Origin: Myxococcales bacterium
Lineage (GTDB): Bacteria; Myxococcota_A; UBA9160; UBA4427
DNA length: 64,000 nucleotides
Direction of reading: 5' to 3'
Assembly: GCA_022563535.1 (NCBI GenBank)
Contig: JADFNE010000013.1
Coordinates: 18,585-82,584 of the forward strand
The stretch's first letter is position 1. Every line of letters starts with the position of its first letter. The translations under genes and the position numbers were made by a program. Shown here one piece after another: positions 1 to 8,759 of this stretch. The notes under the pieces were generated by a model that saw nothing but the letters and a program-made list of their open reading frames with translations, made no database searches and was not told the DNA's origin.

Positions 1-136
1 TGGATTTGTACTCGGCGTCGCTGTTGAAGTACCGCTGCACCGGAGCGTAGGGACCATTCGCTTCAATTCGGCTGCGAATGCTGTCTGGATTGTCGAGGAC
101 AGAATCGATTGGAACCGGGGGAAAGCAGGTCGTCAT
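1..136 (-). CDS. Hypothetical protein, N-terminal part only
   Basis: An open frame starts at an ATG at 136 and runs off the left edge after 45 codons (MTTCFPPVPIDSVLDNPDSI...). It lies 72 nt downstream of the 456-aa gene on the same strand, so the two are probably co-transcribed. I do not recognise the family; the visible part has no signal peptide or membrane segment. The function cannot be judged from this fragment. Confidence 0.55.
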   Translation of the reverse strand, partial: MTTCFPPVPIDSVLDNPDSIRSRIEANGPYAPVQRYFNSDAEYKS

Positions 137-208
137 CCGGGGATCTCCGCAGGAGGTGAATGCAAGGAGTCATGCTCGGAATCATGTTCGGAATGAATAT
201 ACCCCAGT

Positions 209-1579
209 TCATGCACCCCAGGGCGTGATCGTCGCCTTGAGCTTCTGGTAGCCTTCGAGGAATCCGGGGCGCTCCCCCGCGTAGATCTCGTCGAAGGTTG
301 CGAGCGCCGCGTCCAACCATGCATGGAGTTCCGCGTTGTCGGGGTTTGCATCCCGATATGCCTCTCGGATCAGTACGAAGTGGATGCGAGGATCGTAGGG
401 CTTCTTGGTCCCACCCATCGATTCATCCCCGTCGAGCAGGCGCAGCAACATGGCGTCGGCGGAGCCCAGGGTCTGTTCGTGGATCGGCGGCCCACTCATC
501 CTGTACATCACCGAGGTCATATCCCGGCCGTTGCCGGTGGTGTATCCCATCTCGCCCCACAGATCTTTCATGCTTTCTTTGGCGCCGACTTTCTGTAGCA
601 CCAGGTCGCCGAACCGGCGCAGCGGGTCCGAGACGTCGGCCAATAGATCGGTCAGACGATCTCCGTCGAGATCGGTCGCCAGGATGATCACCTCTTGATG
701 TTCGATCAGGTCCCATAGCAACAGACCGTAGTTCGTGTCGGCGATGTGCAGTTCGATCTGCCCACTCCAATTTTCCATGCCCTGCTTGAAGTCCTTTGGA
801 AGCAAAGCGATGATCTTATCTACCCGTTCTCTGTGTTCAACGTATCCGTCTACCGCGTACTTGCGGCCGATGCTGAACTTCGTGTCCTGCAGCAGCCACG
901 AGAACAGCCCGGTATTGATGCCGTCTTCCATGGCCTGGGTGGGCTTCATGGCAACCCGGCCGAGTTTGCCCGACTCGTTCACCATTCTCAGGAAGCGCCG
1001 TCCCGCGTACGCCATCTGGACACCGGGGGTATTCATCTCCGAGTGGATGATGCCGGTCTTTGAGTCGACCTTGAACGCCGCGCGGTCCTGGGAGTAGGGA
1101 AGGTTCGGCATGCTGCGCACCACCGTCACACAACCGTAGGGGCGCACATTGCAGTAGACCCCGGCCTGGGTTCGCAGGGGCGCGTTGCCACTCTTGCCCG
1201 CGACCACGACCTTGCCACCCTTGCCGTCGTTCACGTAGGCGTCGCCGGCGGTCGACCACTTGATAGACGCGCACGGCATGTTTCCGAACCAACTCAGGGG
1301 TTCGAGGGCAAGGTCGTGTCGATACTGCGCCCACATGGGTACCGCGTAATAGGGAAGCCCGAGCACATCGATAGCGGCGACGGTGCCGAGCAGCGCGTAC
1401 GCGTCGGTGAGCGAATGTGCCACTGGGTTGACCTGGCCGTCGTGGTTGCCTCCCTGCCAGATCACCGCATCGGGGTAGCCTTTCGGGCGCACACTGCTGG
1501 TGGTAAAGAGTTTGCCTAGAAGCCCCAGCAAATCGCCGCCGGAATTCTCGGTCTTGGCGATGTTCATGAGGTCCAGCAT
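209..1579 (-). CDS. Conserved-looking hypothetical protein, 456 aa
   Basis: A complete 456-aa frame begins MLDLMNIAKTEN. There is no signal peptide or clear membrane helix. The middle is rich in Gly and aromatic residues (around 95-165), and the C-terminal half is helical and acidic. I cannot assign a family. Codon use matches the neighbours and the frame is uninterrupted, so it is a real gene. It precedes the partial gene at the left edge (72-nt gap) and may form a two-gene unit with it. A second in-frame ATG five codons in (MNIAKT) is an alternative start. Confidence 0.7.
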   Translation of the reverse strand: MLDLMNIAKTENSGGDLLGLLGKLFTTSSVRPKGYPDAVIWQGGNHDGQVNPVAHSLTDAYALLGTVAAIDVLGLPYYAVPMWAQYRHDLALEPLSWFGNMPCASIKWSTAGDAYVNDGKGGKVVVAGKSGNAPLRTQAGVYCNVRPYGCVTVVRSMPNLPYSQDRAAFKVDSKTGIIHSEMNTPGVQMAYAGRRFLRMVNESGKLGRVAMKPTQAMEDGINTGLFSWLLQDTKFSIGRKYAVDGYVEHRERVDKIIALLPKDFKQGMENWSGQIELHIADTNYGLLLWDLIEHQEVIILATDLDGDRLTDLLADVSDPLRRFGDLVLQKVGAKESMKDLWGEMGYTTGNGRDMTSVMYRMSGPPIHEQTLGSADAMLLRLLDGDESMGGTKKPYDPRIHFVLIREAYRDANPDNAELHAWLDAALATFDEIYAGERPGFLEGYQKLKATITPWGA

Positions 1580-1728
1580 GTGGTTCTTCTCCCGTTAGGT
1601 CCTGATCGATTGGGGAGATCGAATAGCACGCTCAGCGAGAAAGCGCGGGGTCCTTCGAGAGAATCCACGGGAACGTGCTCGCGGTGGGGTTGGAGAAGAA
1701 GGGGAAGGTCCGCGTCTGTTGGGAAGGC

Positions 1729-2040
1729 TTAGCCGACCCCGCCGAGGCGCCGGAAGACCGAGTCGGAATTTTGGATCGGAGCGGTGCTGGTATCGGCTGT
1801 TCTTGTGATTTCTGCCATCACGGCGGTGCAGGTCGTAGCGGCGCAATCGATACCGCGAGCCTCGAGCTCTGCTGGCATCAGTTTTTCAAAGACCGCCGAG
1901 AGCTCATTGAGGGTGAGGTTGTTCACATCCAGGCCCGCGTCCTTGAGCGCAATGCGCAACGTTCCCCGGGCTTCGAGTCGGGAGAGGGGGGTGTTGCTCT
2001 CGAGTTGATCGGCAGCATGATCGAACAGAGTCGTCGACAT
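1729..2040 (-). CDS. Small soluble protein, 103 aa, cassette copy 1
   Basis: A 103-aa cytosolic protein beginning MSTTLFDHAADQLESN. It is predicted helical, with a conserved core LSRLEARGTLRIALKDAGLD (about residues 19-38) and a C-terminal CAATTC segment near residue 66. I do not recognise a named family. The start is the ATG at 2040, two bases after the stop of the upstream membrane gene. An upstream ATG in the same frame (2139) would run back into that gene and is less likely. About four fifths of residues match the second copy at 2973-3284. Close coupling to the membrane protein suggests a partner or effector, but this is inference. Confidence 0.75.
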   Translation of the reverse strand: MSTTLFDHAADQLESNTPLSRLEARGTLRIALKDAGLDVNNLTLNELSAVFEKLMPAELEARGIDCAATTCTAVMAEITRTADTSTAPIQNSDSVFRRLGGVG

Positions 2041-2042
2041 GG

Positions 2043-2780
2043 TCAGCCCTCGATGCTTTCTGGCACTGTGGCCGATTCGAGCCAACGCTGGTAGAAGACC
2101 GGCGGAAAGAAGGCAAGGAAGAGCGTCACGATCCCACACATCTCGATCGCGCCGGTCACGGACGCCATCGTCCTTTGGAATGCCAAGCTCGTCTCCATGG
2201 GAGTCGTAGCGAGGTCATTGAAACACGCGGATGTCTGAAAGACGCCAAAGAGAGCAAACAACAGGTAGCGATTCGCGACGACGTGATCACACAAGCCGAC
2301 CCGCACCCGCCGCTTTGCACTGGCGTGACAGAGGAAAGCCTCGATCGCAAACCACAAGCAGGGAATTGAGTATCCCAGCCACACGGCCCAGTACCAAGGG
2401 TTTTGGAAAACGTAATACTCTTCACCCTGGACGATCCATGCCGTCATGCCGGCCACGAGCGCAACGATGCAGAACCGGACCAACCCCGTGGCCCAAGCGA
2501 TTTCTGGACGAAAGACCAGTCGCGCGAAGAGCACGAACGGGATCACACCCACGCAATAGAGCGCCCAGGACACCAGATCGATCGGGTTTCCGGTCATTGC
2601 CTGTTCGAAGTACAGCGGCAACTGCCAGAGCACGTACGCCAAACCCGTGAAGACGAAGTAAGCGCCCAGCAGCTTTTCGGGAGTTTCTCCCGTGCGCCAG
2701 CTCAGCATTATCAATCGGATGCCTACGACCAGAAAGAAAGCAGCCGCGATCAGTTGCACGATGAGTGCGCTATCGATCAA
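2043..2780 (-). CDS. Multi-pass membrane protein, 245 aa, cassette copy 1
   Basis: A 245-aa integral membrane protein with about seven hydrophobic segments. The first is near residues 8-26. A conserved stretch WYWAVWLGYSIPC (about 125-140) precedes a basic cytoplasmic loop KRRVRVGLCDH. The start is a TTG at 2780 with a strong upstream GAGGAGAG. The second copy keeps both the TTG and this site, which fixes the start. No catalytic motif is visible. A 7-TM sensor or receptor is possible from topology alone. It forms an operon with the 103-aa gene downstream. Confidence 0.75.
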   Translation of the reverse strand: MIDSALIVQLIAAAFFLVVGIRLIMLSWRTGETPEKLLGAYFVFTGLAYVLWQLPLYFEQAMTGNPIDLVSWALYCVGVIPFVLFARLVFRPEIAWATGLVRFCIVALVAGMTAWIVQGEEYYVFQNPWYWAVWLGYSIPCLWFAIEAFLCHASAKRRVRVGLCDHVVANRYLLFALFGVFQTSACFNDLATTPMETSLAFQRTMASVTGAIEMCGIVTLFLAFFPPVFYQRWLESATVPESIEG

Positions 2781-2866
2781 TTCCGCTCTCCTCGAAAGTT
2801 TCCGCCAATAACGTATACGTAATGTTGTGTATGTTACGTGGATTGCGCATCGTCTTACTCAGGGAT

Positions 2867-2878
2867 TCACTTGAGTGA
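2867..2878. promoter_or_regulatory. Palindromic candidate operator, cassette copy 1
   Basis: The sequence TCACTTGAGTGA (TCACT-N2-AGTGA) lies 87 bp upstream of the TTG start of the membrane gene. The identical 12-mer occurs at the same distance upstream of the second copy. A further TGAGTGA follows at 2883-2889 in this copy only. Conservation of both sequence and spacing suggests a regulator site, though it could be carried along passively by the duplication. No known regulator consensus fits well. Confidence 0.4.
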
Positions 2879-2972
2879 TCATTGAGTGAATTGAACCTGG
2901 CCGATGTGGGCTAGACGAGATGGCGATCGGGCGGGATTGGAGCAGTGGAGGGTTCGCGTCTGCTTGGAACGC

Positions 2973-3284
2973 TCAACCGCCCCCGCCGAGACGCCGGAAA
3001 ACCGAGTCGGCGTTCGCGACCGGAGCCGCGCTGGTATCCGCTGTGCTTGCAATTTCCGCCATCACGGCGCTGCAGGTCGTGGCGGCGGAGTCGATCCCGC
3101 GATCTTCGAGCTGCTTGGGCATTATTTTTTCGAAAACGGCCGAGAGCTCATCGAGGGTGAGGTTCTTCACATCCAGGCCCGCGTCCTTGAGCGCAATGCG
3201 CAACGTTCCCCGGGCCTCGAGTCGGGAGAGGTGGGTATTGCTCTCGAGCCGATCGGCAGCATGATCGAATAGCGTGGGCGACAT
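2973..3284 (-). CDS. Small soluble protein, 103 aa, cassette copy 2
   Basis: Paralogue of the gene at 1729-2040, with the same length and no insertions or deletions. It begins MSPTLFDHAADRLESN and keeps the LSRLEARGTLRIALKDAGLD core. Substitutions concentrate in the middle (residues 54-80) and the C-terminal tail; one of the two copy-1 cysteines near 66-71 (CAATTC) is Ser here. The ATG at 3284 follows the membrane-gene stop by two bases, as in copy 1. Preservation of the frame in both copies argues that both are functional. Confidence 0.75.
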   Translation of the reverse strand: MSPTLFDHAADRLESNTHLSRLEARGTLRIALKDAGLDVKNLTLDELSAVFEKIMPKQLEDRGIDSAATTCSAVMAEIASTADTSAAPVANADSVFRRLGGGG

Positions 3285-3286
3285 CG

Positions 3287-4024
3287 TCAGCCCTTCATGC
3301 TTTCTGCCCCAGTGGGCGACTCGAGCCAATGCTGGTAGGAGGTCGGTGGGAAGAAGGCGAGGACTAGGATTACGATCCCAAGTATTTCGAACAGGCCGAG
3401 CGCGATGGCGAAACCCGTAACGACGATCGCGCTTTCCGCCTCGGATGTAGAAAGGACGTCAACGATGCACGAAAGCATCTCAAAGACGCCAAACAAACCA
3501 AACAACAGGTAACGATTCGCGATGACGTGATCACACAAGCCGACCCGAACCCGCCGCTTCGCACTGGCGTGACAGAGGAAGGCCTCGATCGCAAACCATG
3601 CGCAAGGAATCGAGTATCCCAGCCACACGGCCCAGTACCAAGGGTTGTCGAGAACGTAGTACTCGCGGGCCTGGACGATCCACATCGTCAGGCCAGTCAC
3701 GAGCGAAACCGTGGTGAGTCGGACCAACCAGGTGGCCCAAGCGGAGTCGGGACGAAAGACCACACGTGAGAAGTGCAGAAACGGGATCACGCCCACGGCA
3801 TAGAGCGACCAGGCCAACAGATCGATCGGATCTCCGGTCCAGGCTTGCTCGAGGTATGTTTGCAACTGCCATACCCCGTACGCCAAACCCGCGAAGACGA
3901 AGTAAGTACCCAACAGCCTTTCGGGAATTTCTCCCGTGCGCAAGCTCAGCCGCAACAATCGGATGCCTATGACAAGGAAGAAAACAGCCGCGGTGAATTG
4001 AGCGATGGTTCCGAGGTCGATCAA
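3287..4024 (-). CDS. Multi-pass membrane protein, 245 aa, cassette copy 2
   Basis: Paralogue of the protein at 2043-2780, 245 aa, with the same seven-segment topology and the same YYVLDNPWYWAVWLGYSIPC and KRRVRVGLCDH regions. It is more divergent in the last 60 residues before the C-terminal AFFPPTSYQHWLES. The TTG at 4024 preceded by GAGGAGAG matches the copy-1 start. An upstream ATG at 4069 would add 15 residues (MVHIHSRRKV...) that have no counterpart in copy 1, so I reject it. Function unknown. Confidence 0.75.
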   Translation of the reverse strand: MIDLGTIAQFTAAVFFLVIGIRLLRLSLRTGEIPERLLGTYFVFAGLAYGVWQLQTYLEQAWTGDPIDLLAWSLYAVGVIPFLHFSRVVFRPDSAWATWLVRLTTVSLVTGLTMWIVQAREYYVLDNPWYWAVWLGYSIPCAWFAIEAFLCHASAKRRVRVGLCDHVIANRYLLFGLFGVFEMLSCIVDVLSTSEAESAIVVTGFAIALGLFEILGIVILVLAFFPPTSYQHWLESPTGAESMKG

Positions 4025-4110
4025 GTCTGCTCTCCTCGAAACCTTCCGTCGAGAATGAATATGTACCACTGTCTATGACGCATGAACTGCGCATCGTCTC
4101 GCTCAGGTCT

Positions 4111-4122
4111 TCACTTGAGTGA
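4111..4122. promoter_or_regulatory. Palindromic candidate operator, cassette copy 2
   Basis: TCACTTGAGTGA, identical to the site at 2867-2878 and also 87 bp upstream of a TTG start. The neighbouring GCGCATCGTCT and CTCAG words are also shared between the two upstream regions, so the promoter was duplicated together with the genes. The stretch from here to the kinase gene (4123-4254) shows nothing else I can name. Confidence 0.4.
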
Positions 4123-4254
4123 TCGTCCAATGAAACTCCGATAAACGGGTGAATCTGGGCAACTTACGGGGATATGCGGTGCTCGTTGCGCATGCATGAT
4201 TGATTCGGGTTGATCAGGGGAGCCGAACGATGGAGTCGGTCGGGCGAGGGGTTC

Positions 4255-5805
4255 CTACACGCGCTGGGTCGCTTCGGGGTCTTCCGGCAGCACGACGTGC
4301 ACGGTTGCGCCGAGTCCCGCCTTCGATTCGAGCCAAATCTTGCCCCCGCGACGCTCGACGATTTTCTTGCATAGGGCGAGACCAATACCGGTACCCGAAT
4401 AGTCGAGCTTGCCGTGCAGGCGCTGGAAGATGACGAATACGCGCTCCCGATATTGTGGGTCGATCCCGATGCCGTTGTCTTGCACGAGAAAATGCCAGGA
4501 ATCGCCCTCCTGGTCGGCGCTGATGTGGATGACCAGCGGCTTTTCCGATCGGAATTTGATCGAATTGGCAATGAGGTTCTGAAACAACTGCGTCAATTGC
4601 GTGCGATCGGCCACGATCGACGGCATTGCTTCGACCTCGATCTGGGCATGACTCTCCGCGATTGCCTTGTCGAGATTCAAGATCGCATCCTGTATGGCAT
4701 CGCGACAGTCGACGGGGTTTGGCGTCTTGTCGTTCCCGCCGATCTGAGACAAGGTGAGCAAATCCTTGATCAGGACCCGCATACGGTGCGCTCCATCGAC
4801 TGCAAAATGCATGAATTGAAGCGCCTTATCATCGAGATGTTCAGCGTATTTTTCCTCGAGTAGTTGCAGGTAACTGATGATCATCCGGATCGGTTCCTGC
4901 AGGTCGTGCGACGCAACGTATGCGAACTGCTCCAGTTCCTGGTTTGACCGCGACAAGTCGTCGATCGCGTGCTTTAGCTGCAACTCGGCTTCCTTGCGTG
5001 CTGTAATGTCGGTATGCGTTCCGATCATGCGCTGCGGCTGGCCGCGTCGGTCGTAGTCGACAGCGCGGCCCCGGCTTCGGATCCAGACCTGCCCGCCAGA
5101 CTGCGGGCGCATCCGGAATTCGCAGTCATAGACCGTGCCGTCGACAATACAGGCCCGTGTGAGCGCCAGGATTCGCTCCCTGTCCTCGGGGAACAAGAGG
5201 TTCTCGAATGTCTCGCGGGTGGGCTCCAAGCTGCCCGGTGGGTAGCCGAGCATTGCGCCCCACCGATCGCTATAGCTCACTTTGCCGGTCTCGAGGTCCC
5301 AGTCCCACACTCCATCCTCGATGGCATCGACCAGGTAGGCCTGTGTTCTCTTGAGCTTTTCGAGTGCGTCGTCCAACTCAGAATTCTTCCGCGCCAGGTC
5401 ATTGCGATAGCGACATAGACGAAGATGCAACTCGATGCGCGCCTTGATTTCCTCGAACTGAAAGGGCTTGCTGACGAAATCAATTCCACCGACTTCGAGC
5501 GCCTTCACCTTGTCCGCTGCCTCGGTCAAGGCACTGATGAAAATCACAGGGATATCTCTCAGGCGCGGGTTTGCCTTGAGTTTCTGGCAGACTTCGAAGC
5601 CGTTCATGATTGGCATCTTGATATCGAGGAGGATCAAATCTGGGGGATCGAGTTCCGCCGCACTCAGGGCGAGGGCGCCGCTCGGAGCGGGCTGAACCCG
5701 ATAGCCAACCCGCCGCAACATTGAATTGAGTAGGTCGAGATTCGCCGTCGTGTCGTCGACGATCATGATCTTGGTATTTGCGTGGTGTTCGGACTCGGTG
5801 GTCAT
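4255..5805 (-). CDS. Response regulator-PAS-histidine kinase protein
   Basis: 516 aa. An N-terminal receiver domain (about 12-125) has the acidic pair D17-D18, phospho-acceptor D61 (LILLDIKMP) and K113. A coiled segment (130-160) leads to a PAS/PAC domain (about 160-275). A HisKA domain has H300 in [15 protein letters not shown], followed by a HATPase_c domain with [16 protein letters not shown] and GTGIGLAL boxes. There is no transmembrane segment, so it is a cytosolic kinase fed by an upstream phosphodonor through the receiver. This kinase core type is common in phytochrome-like and bacteriophytochrome-associated kinases. The gene lies 54 nt downstream of the porin gene on the same strand. 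Confidence 0.9.
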   Translation of the reverse strand: MTTESEHHANTKIMIVDDTTANLDLLNSMLRRVGYRVQPAPSGALALSAAELDPPDLILLDIKMPIMNGFEVCQKLKANPRLRDIPVIFISALTEAADKVKALEVGGIDFVSKPFQFEEIKARIELHLRLCRYRNDLARKNSELDDALEKLKRTQAYLVDAIEDGVWDWDLETGKVSYSDRWGAMLGYPPGSLEPTRETFENLLFPEDRERILALTRACIVDGTVYDCEFRMRPQSGGQVWIRSRGRAVDYDRRGQPQRMIGTHTDITARKEAELQLKHAIDDLSRSNQELEQFAYVASHDLQEPIRMIISYLQLLEEKYAEHLDDKALQFMHFAVDGAHRMRVLIKDLLTLSQIGGNDKTPNPVDCRDAIQDAILNLDKAIAESHAQIEVEAMPSIVADRTQLTQLFQNLIANSIKFRSEKPLVIHISADQEGDSWHFLVQDNGIGIDPQYRERVFVIFQRLHGKLDYSGTGIGLALCKKIVERRGGKIWLESKAGLGATVHVVLPEDPEATQRV

Positions 5806-5859
5806 CCTTTGCTTTCTCCGGTTCAGCCTTGTAATTCGATGATTCCGGTGTGGTCGTTA

Positions 5860-6960
5860 CTAAAATAAAAGTTGGAAGCCCAAGTATGCCTCGCTTGACT
5901 CACTGGTCGAGCTCGAATCTTGGTTCCCATAATACACGACGAACTTCGCGTTCATTTGTTTGACGTAGTAGTTGATTCCGACATCCCATCGCCGCTCATT
6001 CTCGCCGCCGTTATTCGCGTTGAACGCTTGATAGCGAACGTGCGGCTGGAGCTGACCCTTCAGCTTGCCGGGCCCGTACAATCCCGGTAGGTACCAGCCT
6101 GCGGTGATGTAGTACGCAGTGCCATCTGGGCGAGCATTCCCAGCGGCAGTACTGCCGCCGTTGTTGTCGTAGAAGAACCAGGCGGCATCAAGCATGGGGG
6201 TCCCCAGGTCGTCGAGGTTTTTTTCGAAGAGCAGGTCAATGCTGAGCCCGGTGAAATCATGACCTTCGCCTGCTCCGTCGGCCTGGTACTGAACCACCGC
6301 ACCCAGGGTGAGTATGTCCTTCTCGCCGAAATAGGTGCTGCTGTTGTAGTAGCCGGGCTCCGGATCGAGAAACGCGATGCTGAGTTTTGCATCAATCGAA
6401 GGCAGCTTGGACTCGCTGCCGGCGCCCTCGAAGAGGCCGATATGATATTTGAACATGCCGTCTCCGACCTGGCCCCAGAACGCAACCCCATCGTCTCGGC
6501 CTGAAAAGATCTGCGGGAATCGGTCTGATACCAACGGATAAACCCAAGTGTTCAGAAAAAACGGTCCGCTGAAATTCGCGCGAGCGCTTGGCGGGATCAT
6601 TCGCCCGCCCCAGACGTTGAGCTGGTCATTGATCTCGAATTTTACGATGCCATCGAGCAGCGATGTGCCTGTGGAGCTGAGGTCGACATTGACATCGAAT
6701 TTGATCCACTCGTGCACTTGACCGCTGAGGTACATCCAGGCGGTCTCGAGATCGATGTCGAACGCCCAGTCGTCGTCAGAAGCTTTGGGTGTGGTTCGAT
6801 TCTGCCTTGCGCCGATGATCGTTCGGAGGTTGGCCCCCAGGCTGATCCACCGGGTCTCGTCCATTTCCATCTTGTACGCCGCGCTTGCCACTGCTGCAGG
6901 CAGTACCACTGCTACGCACGCGATTGTCGCTACACCACGCACCGCGAATGACCGTGTCAC
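5860..6960 (-). CDS. Outer-membrane porin, phosphate-selective (O/P) type
   Basis: 366 aa. An N-terminal signal peptide ends at about AAVASAA (residues 20-28). The rest has alternating amphipathic strands typical of a beta-barrel and a terminal aromatic residue (GFQLLF) as used for BAM recognition. The pattern NVWGGRMIPPSARANFSGP followed by an FPQIFSGRDDG-like loop is characteristic of phosphate-selective porin O/P relatives. The true substrate cannot be read from sequence. It sits between the divergent TorT-like gene and the receiver-kinase gene and may share their signal. Confidence 0.8.
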   Translation of the reverse strand: MTRSFAVRGVATIACVAVVLPAAVASAAYKMEMDETRWISLGANLRTIIGARQNRTTPKASDDDWAFDIDLETAWMYLSGQVHEWIKFDVNVDLSSTGTSLLDGIVKFEINDQLNVWGGRMIPPSARANFSGPFFLNTWVYPLVSDRFPQIFSGRDDGVAFWGQVGDGMFKYHIGLFEGAGSESKLPSIDAKLSIAFLDPEPGYYNSSTYFGEKDILTLGAVVQYQADGAGEGHDFTGLSIDLLFEKNLDDLGTPMLDAAWFFYDNNGGSTAAGNARPDGTAYYITAGWYLPGLYGPGKLKGQLQPHVRYQAFNANNGGENERRWDVGINYYVKQMNAKFVVYYGNQDSSSTSESSEAYLGFQLLF

Positions 6961-7324
6961 TGCTCCCTCCCCGGTTCCCGGTGAGAAAATCCAAGCAGAG
7001 ACTAGTCTGATATTTCAAGATGCAACCTGGCGGTTTACCGGGTTTTGATTTCGGAGATCCCCCATGCTTCCGGTCGGGCAGTTCGATCTGGCAGGGGAGG
7101 GGTTGGGGTGTCTGGCGAGTGCCAGCTCTGCATTCGACTAAGTAGAATGTACCAGGAGTGCTCCAGTGTATCCTCGACATCTCGATGAATCCGCCCGGCC
7201 TTGCGGTTCGAGGATCATCGAGGCATTTGTACTCCGCGCCTTGTCCGCAGCAGCAAGATTCCAGTACTCTTGACCGACGACAACACGACGAGTTCGACTC
7301 GGTACGCGGTGCAGGCGCAAGCCC
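6961..7324. other. Divergent intergenic region, 364 bp
   Basis: This region separates the porin gene (minus) from the TorT-like gene (plus) and must hold both promoters. I see no credible ORF, RNA gene or strong inverted repeat. Short frames on both strands lack ribosome sites and family resemblance. Confidence 0.5.
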
Positions 7325-8755
7325 GTGGACTCAGACTGGGGTGCCCCCGTGATATTTCGTGAAGACTTCGAAGACCCAGCTCTCCGAGGTCATGCATGGT
7401 TCGCGCTTATCGCGCATGCGTGTAGGGCGACGTTGGATCCCCTTGCTGTTGTCTTGGTGGGTGTCTTCACCTTCGCAATCGCTTCGACCGCGGAGCCGGC
7501 CCCCGAGCAGTCGGCGAATGACGGCTCCGGCCAACTTGCCGCGCACGCGCCCCCGCTGGCCCCTGAGGTCTATGACTTGATCGACCAGGAACTGCGTCGG
7601 CGTGATGCCGAAGGTCCTGTACTCGTCAATAGCTACTACGGTCGCTACAGCACGCGAGATAAAAAACCGGGGCACCCCGCGCCCAGCCTGGAGGGGCCCA
7701 TCGTCGAACCGTGGTTGGGCGCCCAGCGGCCCCCGCCCGGCACGCGGTTGGCTGTTTTGCTTCCTCACGTCAAGGACCCGTTCTGGGTATCGGTCAACCT
7801 GGGCATCATCTCCGAAGCGCGGCGGCTCGGGATCGGTATCGATCTCTACCAGGCCGGCGGATATCACAGGCTGGGGACGCAGGTCCGGCAACTGGAGCAG
7901 GCGGTTCGGAAAGGCAATATCGACGGCGTCATCATTGGGCAGGTGGAATACCGCACGAAGCATCTAGGCGAGATCTACGAAGATCTGGAGCGGCGGGGCG
8001 TTCCGATCGTACCCGTGTGTATTGACACGTATCATCCGGCCATCGACGCCAAAGCCGTGGTGCCCTGGTATGAAATGGGCTTTGCGGCGGGTGGATTTCT
8101 CGCCGAACATTCTGCCGATCGAAAAATCAAGGTTGCCATGATGCCGGGTCCCGAGGGCCTCGGCTGGGTCGATGAAACCTTTCGTGGATTCATCGAAGCG
8201 TTGGAAAAACATGGCGCTATGGACCGGATCGAGATCATCGGACCGATCTTTGGAGATACGGGCGACGGGCTGCAACGCTTTCGACTCGGATTGCTTTTTC
8301 GAAAACATACCAACATCGACTACCTCGTCGGCAATGCTCTTGCGGCGGTCGCTACGCTGAGCACGAATGCCGATGGCCGGCCTCCCGAGCTAGAAGGGTG
8401 GAAGGGCCGGCATCCGAACCTCAAGGTCATCTCGACGTATTTGATTCCGGATGTGCATGAGCTGATTCGGAAAGGGAAAATTTTGGCTGCCCCGAACGAC
8501 AACCCGAAGCAGCAGGGCGTCATGGCAGTCGACATGATTGCGAGCATCCTGAATGGAAAGCGGCCCGGAAACAGAACCGACGGAATCGCCTTTCGATCGG
8601 GCCCCGTCGTTCAATTGATTACCTCCGCGAACATCGAGCAATGGAGCTATGAGACGCTTTTTGGGCCAAGGAAATTTGTTCCGGTGTACCAGCTTCCGCC
8701 GGGGGGCGAGGCGAAAACAATGCCGGCGGCACATGATCCAGTCTCGGCGAACTAG
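7325..8755 (+). CDS. TorT-like periplasmic substrate-binding sensor protein
   Basis: 476 aa from a GTG at 7325. The exact start is uncertain because no good ribosome site is visible. A hydrophobic segment (LAVVLVGVFTFAIAS, about 39-53) looks like a signal peptide and would fit a later TTG start better. Residues about 140-440 form a type-1 periplasmic binding protein fold: PFWVSVNLGIISEARRLGI, then QLEQAVRKGNIDGVIIG and a late RSGPVVQLI segment. This resembles TorT, which presents TMAO to the TorS kinase. The gene ends 4 nt before a TorS-like kinase, which supports a sensor pair. The ligand is unknown. Confidence 0.8.
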   Translation: MDSDWGAPVIFREDFEDPALRGHAWFALIAHACRATLDPLAVVLVGVFTFAIASTAEPAPEQSANDGSGQLAAHAPPLAPEVYDLIDQELRRRDAEGPVLVNSYYGRYSTRDKKPGHPAPSLEGPIVEPWLGAQRPPPGTRLAVLLPHVKDPFWVSVNLGIISEARRLGIGIDLYQAGGYHRLGTQVRQLEQAVRKGNIDGVIIGQVEYRTKHLGEIYEDLERRGVPIVPVCIDTYHPAIDAKAVVPWYEMGFAAGGFLAEHSADRKIKVAMMPGPEGLGWVDETFRGFIEALEKHGAMDRIEIIGPIFGDTGDGLQRFRLGLLFRKHTNIDYLVGNALAAVATLSTNADGRPPELEGWKGRHPNLKVISTYLIPDVHELIRKGKILAAPNDNPKQQGVMAVDMIASILNGKRPGNRTDGIAFRSGPVVQLITSANIEQWSYETLFGPRKFVPVYQLPPGGEAKTMPAAHDPVSAN

Positions 8756-8759
8756 TCGG

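Larger units (their letters stand above)
1729..4122. repeat. Tandem duplication of a two-gene cassette, period 1,244 bp
   Basis: Corresponding landmarks in the two copies are all offset by exactly 1,244 bp: small-gene stops (1729/2973), small-gene starts (2040/3284), membrane-gene starts (2780/4024) and the upstream palindromes (2867/4111). About 1.15 kb has therefore been copied head to tail with no net insertion or deletion between landmarks. DNA identity is highest inside the genes, for example around 2275-2345 against 3519-3589. Similarity fades beyond the palindrome and about 30 bp past the small gene. Confidence 0.85.
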
